A DNA stretch of 64,000 bases from Thermaerobacter marianensis DSM 12885 (GCF_000184705.1 NC_014831.1:1240001-1304000), one strand, 5' to 3'. Shown: positions 18,846 to 27,637, counted from the first letter of the stretch. The notes: generated by a model from the sequence alone, not told the origin. A program made the numbers and translations.

Positions 18846-20078
18846 GTGCGGAACCGCGCGTGGGTATGGGTGCTGGTGGCGGTGCTGGTGGGCGCGGGCA
18901 TCTGGATGGCAGCCGACGGCAACCGCAACCAGGTGGCCAAACCGGGGGTCGACCGGTCCAACGACAACCTGCAGGTGCCCGCCAAGCCGGCGCCACGGGC
19001 CAAGGTGCCCGGCCAGCTCTTCATCCTCGGTTTCTACGACGAGACGGAGGAAGCCCGCGGTGAGGACATCCTGGCCACCCTGCGCCGCCACCGCAACCAC
19101 ATCGAGTACTTGTCTCCCTTCTGGTACAGCGTGCGGGCCGACGGCCGCATCGTCGACCGCAGCGACCGCGACCTGCGGGACTTCGCCGCCCGCGAGAACA
19201 TCAAGCTGATGCCGCTGTTCAACAACTACCAGGGGACCGACGCCTTCCTGCACGATGCGGCGGCCCGCCGCCGGGCCGTGAGCAACATCGTCGACCTGGT
19301 GCGCCGGTACGGCTACGGCGGCGTGCAGATCGACTTTCAACTGCTGGAACCCCGCAGCCGCCAGGAGCTGACCACCTTCCTGCGCCAGCTGCGGCAGGCC
19401 TTGCCGCAAGACAAGGCCATCACGGTATCGGTCATCCCCCACCGCCACCAGGAGGACCGGACCCAGCACAGCAAGGACGCATACAGCTACAAGGGGCTGG
19501 CGCAGTATGCGCGCATCGTGCTGATGGCATACGACCGCCACGGGGAGATGACGGATCCCGGGCCCGTGTCGCCGCTGGACTGGGTGGGGGAGGTGGTGAC
19601 CGCCGCCCGGGAAGACGGCGTGCCGGCCGACAAGATCTGGCTGGGCATCCCGGCCTACGGTTACGATTGGGCGGAGAACCGGGACAAGGCGGTGCCCGTT
19701 CCCCTGCGGGAGATCCGGACGCTGACGCGCCGCAACGACATCCAGGTCCGGCGCGACGCGGACGGCATCCCCCACTTCACGTACGTGGACGACCAGGGCG
19801 TGCGCCACACCGTCTGGTACGAGGACGAGGTGTCGGTGGCCCGCAAGGTCCGGCTGGCCCGCCGCCACAACCTGTACGGGGTGGCCATCTGGCGGCTGGG
19901 CTATGAGGACGAGCCGTACTGGCGCATGTTGCTGCGGGAGACGGGCCGGACGGGGATGGACATGACCCCCGACCGGAACCGGCAGCGGGACAGCGAAAAC
20001 AAGGACGCCGACGGGGACGCCGGGGACGTCCAGGAGGGGCACCCGGGCAACAACCCCGACGGCAACGCCGGATCGTAG
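18846..20078 (+). CDS. GH18-like membrane protein lacking the catalytic Glu
   Basis: About 410 residues: a short cytoplasmic start, one membrane span (WVWVLVAVLVGAGIWMAA, about residues 5-22), a linker, then a glycoside hydrolase 18 barrel of the SleL/YaaH type (LGFYDE, SPFWYSVRADG, ENIKLMPLFNNY, VLMAYDRHGEMTDPGPVSPLDWV, GIPAYGYDW, GVAIWRLGYED). The family's acid/base motif DGxNIDFE reads GGVQIDFQ here: the first Asp is Gly and the catalytic Glu is Gln165 (codon CAA at 19338). The protein is therefore probably a binding or regulatory pseudoenzyme. A full-length paralogue with intact DGVNIDFE lies at 23664. GTG 18846 is chosen with GAGGTGAGGA upstream. The C-terminal 35 residues are Asp/Asn/Gly-rich. 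Confidence 0.85.
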   Translation: MRNRAWVWVLVAVLVGAGIWMAADGNRNQVAKPGVDRSNDNLQVPAKPAPRAKVPGQLFILGFYDETEEARGEDILATLRRHRNHIEYLSPFWYSVRADGRIVDRSDRDLRDFAARENIKLMPLFNNYQGTDAFLHDAAARRRAVSNIVDLVRRYGYGGVQIDFQLLEPRSRQELTTFLRQLRQALPQDKAITVSVIPHRHQEDRTQHSKDAYSYKGLAQYARIVLMAYDRHGEMTDPGPVSPLDWVGEVVTAAREDGVPADKIWLGIPAYGYDWAENRDKAVPVPLREIRTLTRRNDIQVRRDADGIPHFTYVDDQGVRHTVWYEDEVSVARKVRLARRHNLYGVAIWRLGYEDEPYWRMLLRETGRTGMDMTPDRNRQRDSENKDADGDAGDVQEGHPGNNPDGNAGS

Positions 20079-20178
20079 CAAACGCCGGGTGCTCGGGGGG
20101 AGGGCGCCGGAACGCCGCATCCCATCCTCGGTGGAAGCGGCCCAAGGGGACCGGCGGGACCGGATCCGGGGAACGAGA

Positions 20179-20213
20179 GGGCCGGGTGGAACGGTGCACC
20201 GCCCACCCGGCCC
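20179..20213 (+). terminator. Bidirectional hairpin between convergent genes
   Basis: Eleven-bp perfect stem GGGCCGGGTGG / CCACCCGGCCC (20179-20189 and 20203-20213) with a loop that itself contains the palindrome CGGTGCACCG. It separates the plus-strand GH18-like gene from the minus-strand genes, so it could serve both directions. No long U-run on either side. Confidence 0.55.
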
Positions 20214-20246
20214 CTCGTCGTATCCACACCCTGGCTGCGCGGCCGG

Positions 20247-20357
20247 CTACCAGGCCCGCTTGGGCGGCCGCGTCACGTTCCAGAGCCAGTACCCCACGAA
20301 GAGGACGAAGGCCCAGGGCAGCACCCAGTTGCTCAAGAAGGAAAGCAAGGCGACCAT
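20247..20357 (-). CDS. Small single-span membrane protein, 36 residues
   Basis: Minus-strand frame starting at ATG 20357 with GGGAGG six bases upstream. The protein begins MVALLSFLSNWVLPWAFVLF, continues with an aromatic-rich membrane span (VGYWLWNV) and ends with a short basic tail TRPPKRAW. One transmembrane helix with a positive C-terminus is expected. A promoter-like pair (TTGCCG, 18 bases, TAGAAT) lies just upstream and a strong hairpin just downstream, so it looks like an independent transcription unit. I do not recognise the family; small subunits of membrane complexes or spore membrane peptides are possible but not shown. Confidence 0.6.
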   Translation of the reverse strand: MVALLSFLSNWVLPWAFVLFVGYWLWNVTRPPKRAW

Positions 20358-20389
20358 GGCCGGCCTCCCCGTCCAGCAGGTTCGTCACC

Positions 20390-20419
20390 ATTCTAGCCCG
20401 GTTGCGGTCGGAGCGGCAA
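20390..20419 (-). promoter_or_regulatory. Promoter candidate for the 36-residue membrane protein
   Basis: Read on the minus strand: TTGCCG (20419-20414), 18-base spacer, TAGAAT (20395-20390), then 32 bases to the start codon. Four of six -35 and five of six -10 consensus bases match. Confidence 0.5.
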
Positions 20420-20484
20420 GGCACGGTGGCGGTGGGGACGCGCCCTCGCCCGGGGCCGGAGAACCCGCAGCGGATGCTCCGGGA

Positions 20485-21591
20485 CTACCCGCCGGGCGTC
20501 CCGCCCCGGACCGGGGGCGCCCCGGCAGGCAGGACGGCAGGGTGCTCCGGCGGCTGGCCGCGCAACACGCGGAGCACGTCGGCCGCCACCTGGATGGCGA
20601 TGCGCGCCTGCGCCTGGGCCGTCAGGCCGGCCACGTGGGGGGTCAGGAGCACGTTGGGCAGGTCCCGCAAGGGATCGCGCGGCCCGGGCGGCTCCAGGGC
20701 CCGGACGTCCAGGGCGGCCCCGGCCAGGTGGCCTTCCCGCAACAGTGCGGCCAGCGCCGCCTCGTCCACCACGCCGCCGCGGCCCGTCACCACCAGCCGC
20801 GCCCCGGGTTTCATCGCCCGCAGGAGCGCGGCGTCCAGCAGGCCTCGGGTCTGCCCGTTCAGGGGCAGAAGCACCACCAGGTAGTCGGACCACGGCAGCA
20901 GGTCCGCCAGGGGCATCCACCGCACCCCCAGCTGGGCCCACTGGGGATCGTCGGGCCCGCGGCGCGGGTGGTACGTGGCCACGGCCCCCACCAGGGGCCG
21001 CAGCAGCGGGACCAGGACGCGGCCGATCCGGCCGAGTCCCAGGATGCCCACCGTGCATCCAGCGAGCTCGTCGCCCAGCAGCGCCTGCCGCAGCCAGGTC
21101 CCGGAGGCGCCCATGGCGGCGGCCTCCGGCAGGCGGCGCGCCAGGGCCAGCATCTGGGCCAGGACGAACTCGGCCACCGCGCGGGCGTTGCCCCCCGGCG
21201 CGTACACCACCGTCACCCCGCGCCGGGATGCAGCCTCACCGTCCACGTTGTCCAGGCCCGCCCCCAGCCGCCCCACCACCCGCAGGCGCGGGGCCGCGGC
21301 CAGCAGCTGGTCGTCCACCCGCACCTGGTTGCGGACCACCAGGGCGTCGGCGGCTTGGACCAGGCGGCGCAGCCGGCCGGGTTCCCGCTGGACGCCGGGT
21401 GCGTACACCACCCGGCAGCCGCCCCGTTCCAGGGCTGCCAAACCGGCGGGATGGCAGAACTCGGCCACCAGGACCACCGGTTCGGCGGGGGCGGGCCGGT
21501 CTTCCGCACCCGGACCGGACGCCGGCGGGGACGGCGGCGGGGCGGCCTGAGGGCCGCGTTCGTCCGGAGGAACCGGCGCGCCATCGGCCAT
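20485..21591 (-). CDS. D-2-hydroxyacid dehydrogenase family protein
   Basis: NAD-dependent dehydrogenase of the phosphoglycerate/2-hydroxyacid dehydrogenase family, 368 residues. The Rossmann motif is GLGRIGRVL; VVYAPGGNARAVAEFVLAQMLALAR is the conserved cleft helix. The active-site Arg is in TGRGGVVDEAAL, the Glu in LDVRALEPP and the His in TPHVAGLT, so it should be active. The first 38 residues are Pro/Ala-rich. It starts five bases after the stop of the phosphosulfolactate synthase gene, so the two are almost certainly cotranscribed. Given that partner, sulfolactate/sulfopyruvate is a reasonable substrate: the (S)-sulfolactate dehydrogenase SlcC belongs to this family. Phosphoglycerate or another hydroxyacid remains possible. 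Confidence 0.85.
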   Translation of the reverse strand: MADGAPVPPDERGPQAAPPPSPPASGPGAEDRPAPAEPVVLVAEFCHPAGLAALERGGCRVVYAPGVQREPGRLRRLVQAADALVVRNQVRVDDQLLAAAPRLRVVGRLGAGLDNVDGEAASRRGVTVVYAPGGNARAVAEFVLAQMLALARRLPEAAAMGASGTWLRQALLGDELAGCTVGILGLGRIGRVLVPLLRPLVGAVATYHPRRGPDDPQWAQLGVRWMPLADLLPWSDYLVVLLPLNGQTRGLLDAALLRAMKPGARLVVTGRGGVVDEAALAALLREGHLAGAALDVRALEPPGPRDPLRDLPNVLLTPHVAGLTAQAQARIAIQVAADVLRVLRGQPPEHPAVLPAGAPPVRGGTPGG

Positions 21592-21596
21592 GGCCC

Positions 21597-22430
21597 TCAC
21601 CCCTGGGGGAAGCGGACGGAGCGGAGGTCGGGCCGTCCCAGCAGGGCCGCCCGCAGGGTGTCGCCGCGCAGGCCGTGGCGCAGTGCCTCGAGGGCGAGCA
21701 CGTCCGCCGGCTGGACGTTGCCCAGGTTGACGGCGGGGCCGAAGCGCAGGATCAGGTCCTGCTGCTGGTGCACCTGGGGTGCCTCGAAGATCAGCACGTA
21801 CGGGTCGGGCAGCCCGCGCACCAGCGCCTCCAGCTCGTCCTCGTCGACCCGGCCCTGTTCGTCGTAGATGACGATGCCCTTGCCGGATTCTCGGGCCTCG
21901 ACGATCACCTTCTCCACGCCGGCGGTCAGGTCGTCCAGCACCTGCTGGTGCAGTCGCAGGGTCGAGACGCGATCGGCGGGGTGCTTCTTGCCCACCTCGC
22001 TGACGACCCCGAAGCCCTCCGCCAGCAAGGCGCGGATCAGGTCGCGGCGCACGTCGGGGGCCATGTCCACGGTGCCGTCGGAGACCTCCAGGTGGGTGAA
22101 GCCCGTCTCCCGGGCGGCCTCGACGAAAGCGCGGAACCGGCCCTGAACCAGGGCCACCTCGAGAAAGGTGCCCCCCGGGTAGACGGCGATGCCCGCGGCG
22201 CGGATCCGGCGGACCTTCTCCTTGAGGACCGCCGGCGGATAGCAGGCCGGCGTGCCGAAGGCCAGCTTCCAGTAGTCGATGCAGGGGCCGGCCACCTCCA
22301 GCAGGTCGGCGGTGGCGGCAAGGCCCAGCCCCTTGTCCAGGATCATGGTGAGGCCCCGGTGGCGGGGCTTGGGCGGGCGGCCCGCCAGGGGCGGGGAGAC
22401 CGCCCGGTTCCAGGGTTCCGGCAGGCTCAT
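21597..22430 (-). CDS. Phosphosulfolactate synthase (ComA family)
   Basis: Adds sulfite to phosphoenolpyruvate to form (R)-phosphosulfolactate. First described in archaeal coenzyme M synthesis; the Bacillus homologue YitD is linked to sulfolactate, a major spore compound. About 277 residues from ATG 22430 with AGGAGGAAG upstream. Family segments: GLTMILDKGLGLAATADLLEVAG, DYWKLAFGT, AGIAVYPGGTFLEVALVQG, GFTHLEVSDGTVDM, SEVGKKHP, IFEAPQVHQQQDLILRFG and VNLGNVQPADVLALEALRHGLRGDT. It is the first gene of a two-gene minus-strand unit with a 2-hydroxyacid dehydrogenase. No phosphatase gene (ComB) is visible nearby. Confidence 0.9.
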   Translation of the reverse strand: MSLPEPWNRAVSPPLAGRPPKPRHRGLTMILDKGLGLAATADLLEVAGPCIDYWKLAFGTPACYPPAVLKEKVRRIRAAGIAVYPGGTFLEVALVQGRFRAFVEAARETGFTHLEVSDGTVDMAPDVRRDLIRALLAEGFGVVSEVGKKHPADRVSTLRLHQQVLDDLTAGVEKVIVEARESGKGIVIYDEQGRVDEDELEALVRGLPDPYVLIFEAPQVHQQQDLILRFGPAVNLGNVQPADVLALEALRHGLRGDTLRAALLGRPDLRSVRFPQG

Positions 22431-22794
22431 GGGGCTTCCTCCTCCGCCGCCCGGGACGGGGGCCCGGGCGGCCGCGGCGTTTGCCACGCCATCCTATGGC
22501 GCGGCAGCGCCGGCCGTGACCGCTCCGGCCGCGCACCCGCGCCGGGGACCGCGGCGGAGGTGCACCGCGCCGTGACCGCTCCCGCCGGCCGTCCCTGCCC
22601 GGGACCGCCGCGGCCGCGCCGGCGCTTGTGACGGCACCGGCCGCCCACGGCGGCCCGGGAGCCCACCGGGCGGTGCCCTGGGGGCCGTGCCCGCCGGATC
22701 CGCCCGGCGGCGGGTTCGTCCCGGGCGTTAGAACCCCGGGCCGGCGTGCACACTACGGGCGGCGGGCCGCGGGGCGGCCGGCCGGTGACGGGCT
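22431..22794 (+). other. Divergent intergenic region with repeated motif
   Basis: Separates the minus-strand sulfolactate pair from the plus-strand SDH protease gene. The 14-base sequence GCCGTGACCGCTCC occurs twice as a direct repeat (22513-22526 and 22569-22582). A CACACT sequence near 22750 is a weak plus-strand -10 candidate. I see no gene in it. Confidence 0.5.
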
Positions 22795-23637
22795 GTGGAC
22801 GCCACCCTGGGCGCACTGCTGAGCAACCTGTTCTGGTTGGCGCTGATCCTCTGGTCGCTGCTGCCCCTGCTGCGCCAGCGGCGCATCAGCGACCGCCGGC
22901 TCCAGGTGATCCGCCAGCTGGAGCGGGAGCGGGGCTCGCGGGTCATCACCCTGATCCACCGGCAGGAATCCTTGAGCTTTCTGGGCATCCCCCTCACCCG
23001 GTACATCACGGTGGACGACTCCGAGCAGGTGCTGCGGGCCATCCGCTACACGCCGCCCAACATGCCCATCGACCTGATCGTCCACACGCCAGGCGGCCTG
23101 GTGCTGGCCGCGGAACAGATCGCCGAGGCCATCCGCCGCCATCGCGGCCCGGTCACGGTCATGGTGCCCCACTACGCCATGAGCGGCGGAACCCTCATCG
23201 CCCTGGCGGCCGACCAGATCTGGATGGACGAGAACGCCGTGCTGGGGCCCGTGGATCCGCAGCTGGGCGGCTACCCCGCGGCCAGCATCCTGGCCGCCAT
23301 CCGTCAGAAGGGGCCCGACAAGGTGGACGACAAGACGCTGGTGCTGGGCGACGTGGCCCAGAAGGCCATCGCCCAGGTGCGACAGACGGTCTACCGGCTG
23401 CTCCAGGACCGGCTGGCGGAGGAGGACGCCCGGCGGGTCGCCGAGGCGCTGACGGAGGGGCGCTGGACCCACGACTTTCCCATCGGGTGCGACGAGCTGC
23501 GGGCCCTGGGCCTGGAAGTGCGGTGCGAGCTGCCCGACCTGGTCTACCGGCTGATGGAGCTGTATCCCCAGCCCGAAGGGCGCCGGCCCTCGGTGCAGTT
23601 CGTGCCCGTGCCGTACGCGGAGCGGCACACCCGCTGA
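22795..23637 (+). CDS. SDH-type serine protease (ClpP superfamily)
   Basis: Membrane-anchored ClpP-fold protein of the serine dehydrogenase proteinase (SDH_sah) group, 280 residues. One N-terminal span (LLSNLFWLALILWSLLPLL), then VITLIHRQESLSFLGIPLTRYITVDDSEQVLRAIR, DLIVHTPGGLVLAAEQIA and VPHYAMSGGTLIALAADQIWMDENAVLGPVDPQLGG. Ser130 in AMSGG is the expected nucleophile. The catalytic domain should face the cytoplasm or the outside depending on topology; that is not clear. Start GTG 22795 has only a weak binding site. It is followed 26 bases later by the active GH18 gene. Substrates are unknown. Confidence 0.87.
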   Translation: MDATLGALLSNLFWLALILWSLLPLLRQRRISDRRLQVIRQLERERGSRVITLIHRQESLSFLGIPLTRYITVDDSEQVLRAIRYTPPNMPIDLIVHTPGGLVLAAEQIAEAIRRHRGPVTVMVPHYAMSGGTLIALAADQIWMDENAVLGPVDPQLGGYPAASILAAIRQKGPDKVDDKTLVLGDVAQKAIAQVRQTVYRLLQDRLAEEDARRVAEALTEGRWTHDFPIGCDELRALGLEVRCELPDLVYRLMELYPQPEGRRPSVQFVPVPYAERHTR

Positions 23638-23663
23638 CCCCGACCACGAGAGGAGGCGAGGGC

Positions 23664-25175
23664 GTGAGCACGGAAGGACCGCGACGTCCCGGAGGAACCG
23701 GCGGTGCCGCCGGCGGCGGGCGCCCCGGCCGTCCGGTGGGAGCCGGGGACATCGCCCGTCCCGGCGAGCCGGCCCGGCCCGTGGTGGCCTTTGATACCGG
23801 CGAGCATGGAAGGGGCGCCGGGCCGGGCGGCCGGGAGGCACCCCAGCGACCCGCGCCGGTGCAGTTCGATGCGGGCCGCCCGGGGGATGGAGACGGCGCC
23901 CGGGGTCCAGGTGGCGGGGGCGCCGGCGGTGGGGCCGGGGGCCGGCGGACGGGCGCCCCCGGCGGGGGACCGCCTGGCGGCGGGGAGGACCCGGGGGACC
24001 GGTGGCGCCGCGTCGCCGCCGGCGCCGGCCGGTGGTGGCAGCGCCTGGGCGGCTGGAGCGGCGTCTGGAACAAGCTGCGCACCGACCGCCGCTGGCAGGT
24101 GGGGGCGGTGGCGGCGGGCCTGTTCCTCCTGATCCTGGCGACCCTGCCGGGCGGGCCGGGACCCCAGGGCCAGCCGCCCCTGCGCAAGCCCGCGGGCCTG
24201 AGCCGGCCGGAGGTGCTGGGCTTCTTCGAGAACGGCTGGTCGCCGGTCTTCGGCGACTCCTTCCCGTCGGTGAAGAAGCGGCCCGACCTGATCGACAGCA
24301 TCAGCCCTTTCTGGTACTCCATCCGCTCCGACGGCAGCCTCTGGCCCCAGCAGATCCGGCAGGAGGTCATCGACTTCGCCCGGGAGCACGACATCCGGCT
24401 GATCCCCCTCTTCAACCTGCTGCAGAGCGGCGGGAACGAGGCGGGGTTCTTGGTGGACCCGGCAGCCCGCTCCCGGGCCGTCCAGGCCATCGTGCGGGAG
24501 GTCCAGGCCCGCGGCTACGACGGCGTGAACATCGACTTCGAGCTGCTGCCCCCGGAGGCGGAACCGATGATGTCTGCGTTCATCCGGGAACTGGACCGGG
24601 TGCTGCCCCAGGACAAGCGGCTGGACATCGCCGCCTTTCCCAAGGTGGACGTGGACCCCTCGGTCCACGGCGGCCACAACTGGCGCGTCTTCGCCCGGCA
24701 CGCCGACCAGGTGATCCTCATGGCCTACGACCGCCACTACCTGGGCAGCCAGCCGGGCCCCGTCTCGCCCGCCGGGTGGGTCGAGGCCAACCTCAAGGAG
24801 ATGCTCAATGCGGGCATCGCGGGCAGCCAGATCCTGCTCGGTGTGGGCGCCTACGGTTACGACTGGCCCGCCGGCGCGGGCCCGGGCAACGAGGCCAACT
24901 CCACGCCCGTGCCCCTGTGGCAGGTCAAGCGGATCCTGGACCGCTACGGCATCCGGCCCCGGTGGGACCGGGAGAGCCAAAATCCCCACTTCACCTACCC
25001 CGGCGAGGGCGGCCAGCAGCGGGAGGTGTGGTACCTGGACGAGCGGGTGCTGCAGCAACGGATCGACATGGTGCGCAAGTACAGCCTGGGCGGGATCGCC
25101 ATCTGGCGCCTTGGATACGAGGATGACGCCTTCTGGAACGTGATCGAGAAGGCGTACGGCCCGCGGCGGCGGTAG
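23664..25175 (+). CDS. Membrane-anchored GH18 glycoside hydrolase (SleL/YaaH-like)
   Basis: 503 residues from GTG 23664, with AGGAGG at 23651-23656. Residues 1-140 are a Gly/Pro/Arg-rich cytoplasmic part, about 150-170 a membrane span (VGAVAAGLFLLILATL), and the rest a GH18 barrel. The catalytic motif DGVNIDFE is intact, with Glu293 as acid/base; SPFWYSIRSDG, IRLIPLFNLLQ, VILMAYDRHYLGSQPGPVSPAGWVE and GVGAYGYDWPA match the protein at 18846. SleL/YaaH enzymes cleave N-acetylglucosamine bonds in spore cortex peptidoglycan, but they carry LysM domains, absent here. A role in cell wall or cortex hydrolysis is inferred from family and neighbours. Confidence 0.87.
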   Translation: MSTEGPRRPGGTGGAAGGGRPGRPVGAGDIARPGEPARPVVAFDTGEHGRGAGPGGREAPQRPAPVQFDAGRPGDGDGARGPGGGGAGGGAGGRRTGAPGGGPPGGGEDPGDRWRRVAAGAGRWWQRLGGWSGVWNKLRTDRRWQVGAVAAGLFLLILATLPGGPGPQGQPPLRKPAGLSRPEVLGFFENGWSPVFGDSFPSVKKRPDLIDSISPFWYSIRSDGSLWPQQIRQEVIDFAREHDIRLIPLFNLLQSGGNEAGFLVDPAARSRAVQAIVREVQARGYDGVNIDFELLPPEAEPMMSAFIRELDRVLPQDKRLDIAAFPKVDVDPSVHGGHNWRVFARHADQVILMAYDRHYLGSQPGPVSPAGWVEANLKEMLNAGIAGSQILLGVGAYGYDWPAGAGPGNEANSTPVPLWQVKRILDRYGIRPRWDRESQNPHFTYPGEGGQQREVWYLDERVLQQRIDMVRKYSLGGIAIWRLGYEDDAFWNVIEKAYGPRRR

Positions 25176-25377
25176 GGTACGGCTGGCGCCGGCACCCGGC
25201 GGGCGGCCCCGTGCCGGCCGGCGCGGGGCCGCCGCAGCCCGGACGGGGCGCCGCCCGCGGGCCCCGACGCCGGAAGAACCCGGCGCCATCAAGGCAGGAC
25301 ACCCCCGGCCCTTTCCGAAAGTAGCATATTGAACGAACGCCGGCGGCGGGCCATCGGGCCCGCCCGGCGCGTTGGGG

Positions 25378-26538
25378 ATGCGCGCGGGGGTGGCGCCGTT
25401 GGACTTCGAGCTGTCCGAGCCGCAGCGCCTGGTGCGGGCGATGGTGCGGGACTACGTGGCGCGCCGCGTGGCACCCGGGGCGGCGGAGCGCGACCGCACG
25501 GGCCGGTTCCCGGCGGAGCAGTTCCGGGAACTGGGCGAGCTGGGGGTGCTGGGCCTGCCCTTCCCCGAGGAGGTGGGAGGATCCGGCGGCGACACGGTGT
25601 CCTTCGCCATCGCCATCGAGGAGATCGCCCGGGCCTGTGCCTCGACGGCTTTGACGGTGGCGGCCCACGTGTCGCTGGGTTGCACGCCCCTGTACCTCTT
25701 CGGCAGCGACGAGCAGAAGGCCCGCTGGCTCGCCCCCGCCCTGCGCGGCGAGTACGTGGCCGCCTTCGGCCTGACGGAGCCCGAGGTGGGTTCCCACACC
25801 GCCGCCATCCGCACCCGGGCGGTGCAGGACGGCGACGCCTGGGTGATCCACGGCACCAAGGCGTTCATCACCAACGGCAGCCGTGCCGACTACGTGGTGG
25901 TCGCCGCGGTCACCGACCCCGAGCGCGGCCGGGAGGGGATCAGCAACATCCTGGTGCCGCGGGACGCGCCGGGCTGGCGGGCGGTGCGCCGCTACGAGAA
26001 GATGGGGTTGCACGCTTCCGACACCGCCGAGCTGGTCTTCGACGGCTGCCGGGTCCCCCTGGACCACCTGGTGGGCGAGCGGGGCAAGGGGCATGCGCAG
26101 TTTCTCCGCACCCTGGACGGCGGCCGCATCGGCATCGGCGCGCTGTCCGTGGGCATCGCCCAGGCCTGCCTGGACGCGGCCCTGGAGTACGCCCGCTACC
26201 GCCGCCAGTTCGGTCGGCCCATCAGCAAGTTCCAGGCGATCCAGTTCAAGCTGGCCGACATGGCGACGGAACTGGAGGCGGCGCGCCTGCTGGTGTACCG
26301 CGCGGCCTGGCTGCGCGACCGGGGCCGGCCCTACCGGCGGGAGGCGGCCATGGCCAAGCTGTTCGCGTCGGAGCTGGCGGTGCGGGCCGCCCTGGAGGCC
26401 ATTCAGATCCACGGCGGGGCGGGGTACGTGCGCGACTACCCCGTGGAGCGGTACCTGCGGGACGCCAAGCTGATGGAGATCGGCGAGGGGACGTCGGAGA
26501 TCCAGCGCCTGGTCATCGCCCGGGAGCTCGGGTGTTGA
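25378..26538 (+). CDS. Acyl-CoA dehydrogenase
   Basis: FAD flavoenzyme oxidising short or branched acyl-CoA to the 2-enoyl-CoA, passing electrons to ETF. About 386 residues. Segments: [36 protein letters not shown] (usually TEPxAGSD), [66 protein letters not shown], and the C-terminal [18 protein letters not shown] with the Glu used as catalytic base in butyryl-CoA-type enzymes. ATG 25378 has no good binding site; TTG 25372 and GTG 25390 are alternatives. The next gene is HMG-CoA-lyase-like, which suggests leucine/isovaleryl-CoA breakdown, but no methylcrotonyl-CoA carboxylase is nearby. Confidence 0.92.
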   Translation: MRAGVAPLDFELSEPQRLVRAMVRDYVARRVAPGAAERDRTGRFPAEQFRELGELGVLGLPFPEEVGGSGGDTVSFAIAIEEIARACASTALTVAAHVSLGCTPLYLFGSDEQKARWLAPALRGEYVAAFGLTEPEVGSHTAAIRTRAVQDGDAWVIHGTKAFITNGSRADYVVVAAVTDPERGREGISNILVPRDAPGWRAVRRYEKMGLHASDTAELVFDGCRVPLDHLVGERGKGHAQFLRTLDGGRIGIGALSVGIAQACLDAALEYARYRRQFGRPISKFQAIQFKLADMATELEAARLLVYRAAWLRDRGRPYRREAAMAKLFASELAVRAALEAIQIHGGAGYVRDYPVERYLRDAKLMEIGEGTSEIQRLVIARELGC

Positions 26539-26644
26539 CGTGGAGCGCGAGGGCGCCGGCCGGTTCGTCCGGCGCCGGCCACGGCGGGCACCCGGGCACG
26601 GCGGGGCGGCGGGCCGGCAGGCCCGGCGGGAGAGGGGATGGGCG

Positions 26645-27616
26645 ATGCAGTGGCCGGCGCAGGTGACGGTGCGGGAGGTCGGACCGCGGGACGGTCTTCA
26701 GGCCGAGGCCCGCATCCTCTCCCCGGAGGAGAAGGTGCGGCTCATCGACGCCTTGACGGAGGCGGGGTTCCGCCGCATCGAGGCCACGTCCTTCGTCCAC
26801 CCCGGGGCGATTCCCCAGCTGGCCGACGCCGAGGCCGTCATGACCCGCATCCGGCGGCGGCCGGGGGTGATCTACAGTGCGCTGGTGCCCAACCTGCGGG
26901 GCGCCGAGCGGGCCCTGGCCTGCGGCGTGGACGAGCTCAGCCTCTTCGTGTCGGCCAGCGAGACCCACAACCGGCACAACGTGCGCCGCAGCATCGCCGA
27001 GTCCCTGGCCGGGTTCGTCCCGGTGGCGAAGCGGGCGGCGCAGGCCGGCGTGCGGCTGACGGGGTACGTGGTCACGGCCTTCGGCTGCCCGTACGAAGGG
27101 GACGTGCCGGAGGAACAGGTGGAGCGCATCGTGGCGGCCTACCGCGACCTGGGGGCGGTGGCGGTCTACCTGGGGGATACCACGGGAATGGCGAACCCCG
27201 CCCAGGTGTACCGGCTGTGCAGGCGGTTTCGGCAGCGGTTTCCCGGCCTGGAGCTGGGGCTGCACTTCCACAACACCCGCGGGGCCGCCCTGGCCAACGT
27301 GGTGGCGGGGCTGCAGGCGGGCATCACCGTGTATGACGGCGCCGTGGGCGGGCTGGGCGGTTGCCCCTATGCGCCGGGCGCCACGGGGAACGTGGCCACC
27401 GAAGATCTGGTGCACATGCTAGAAGAGATGGGGATCGCCACGGGAGTCGACCTGGACCGCCTGCTGGCGGCGGCCCGCCTGGCCCAGGAGCTCATGGGCC
27501 GGGAACTGCCCGGGTTCGTCCTCAAGGCGGGCAAGCGCAGCGACCTGGTGCGGGCGGTCCGGGAGCGGGAGGCACGGGGGGCGGCACGGGACGCGGCGGG
27601 TTCCCAGGGGGGGTAA
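26645..27616 (+). CDS. Hydroxymethylglutaryl-CoA lyase-like protein
   Basis: TIM-barrel aldol lyase of the HMGL/DRE family, expected to cleave HMG-CoA to acetyl-CoA and acetoacetate. The N-terminal metal/substrate motif is [29 protein letters not shown] follows; the metal histidines lie in GLHFHNTRG; the signature [25 protein letters not shown] contains the catalytic Cys. About 323 residues from ATG 26645 with GGGAGAGGGG upstream. It lies about 100 bases after the acyl-CoA dehydrogenase gene. Other HMGL-family acyl-CoA lyases cannot be excluded. Confidence 0.9.
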   Translation: MQWPAQVTVREVGPRDGLQAEARILSPEEKVRLIDALTEAGFRRIEATSFVHPGAIPQLADAEAVMTRIRRRPGVIYSALVPNLRGAERALACGVDELSLFVSASETHNRHNVRRSIAESLAGFVPVAKRAAQAGVRLTGYVVTAFGCPYEGDVPEEQVERIVAAYRDLGAVAVYLGDTTGMANPAQVYRLCRRFRQRFPGLELGLHFHNTRGAALANVVAGLQAGITVYDGAVGGLGGCPYAPGATGNVATEDLVHMLEEMGIATGVDLDRLLAAARLAQELMGRELPGFVLKAGKRSDLVRAVREREARGAARDAAGSQGG

Positions 27617-27637
27617 TCGGCCCAAGGAGGCGACATC

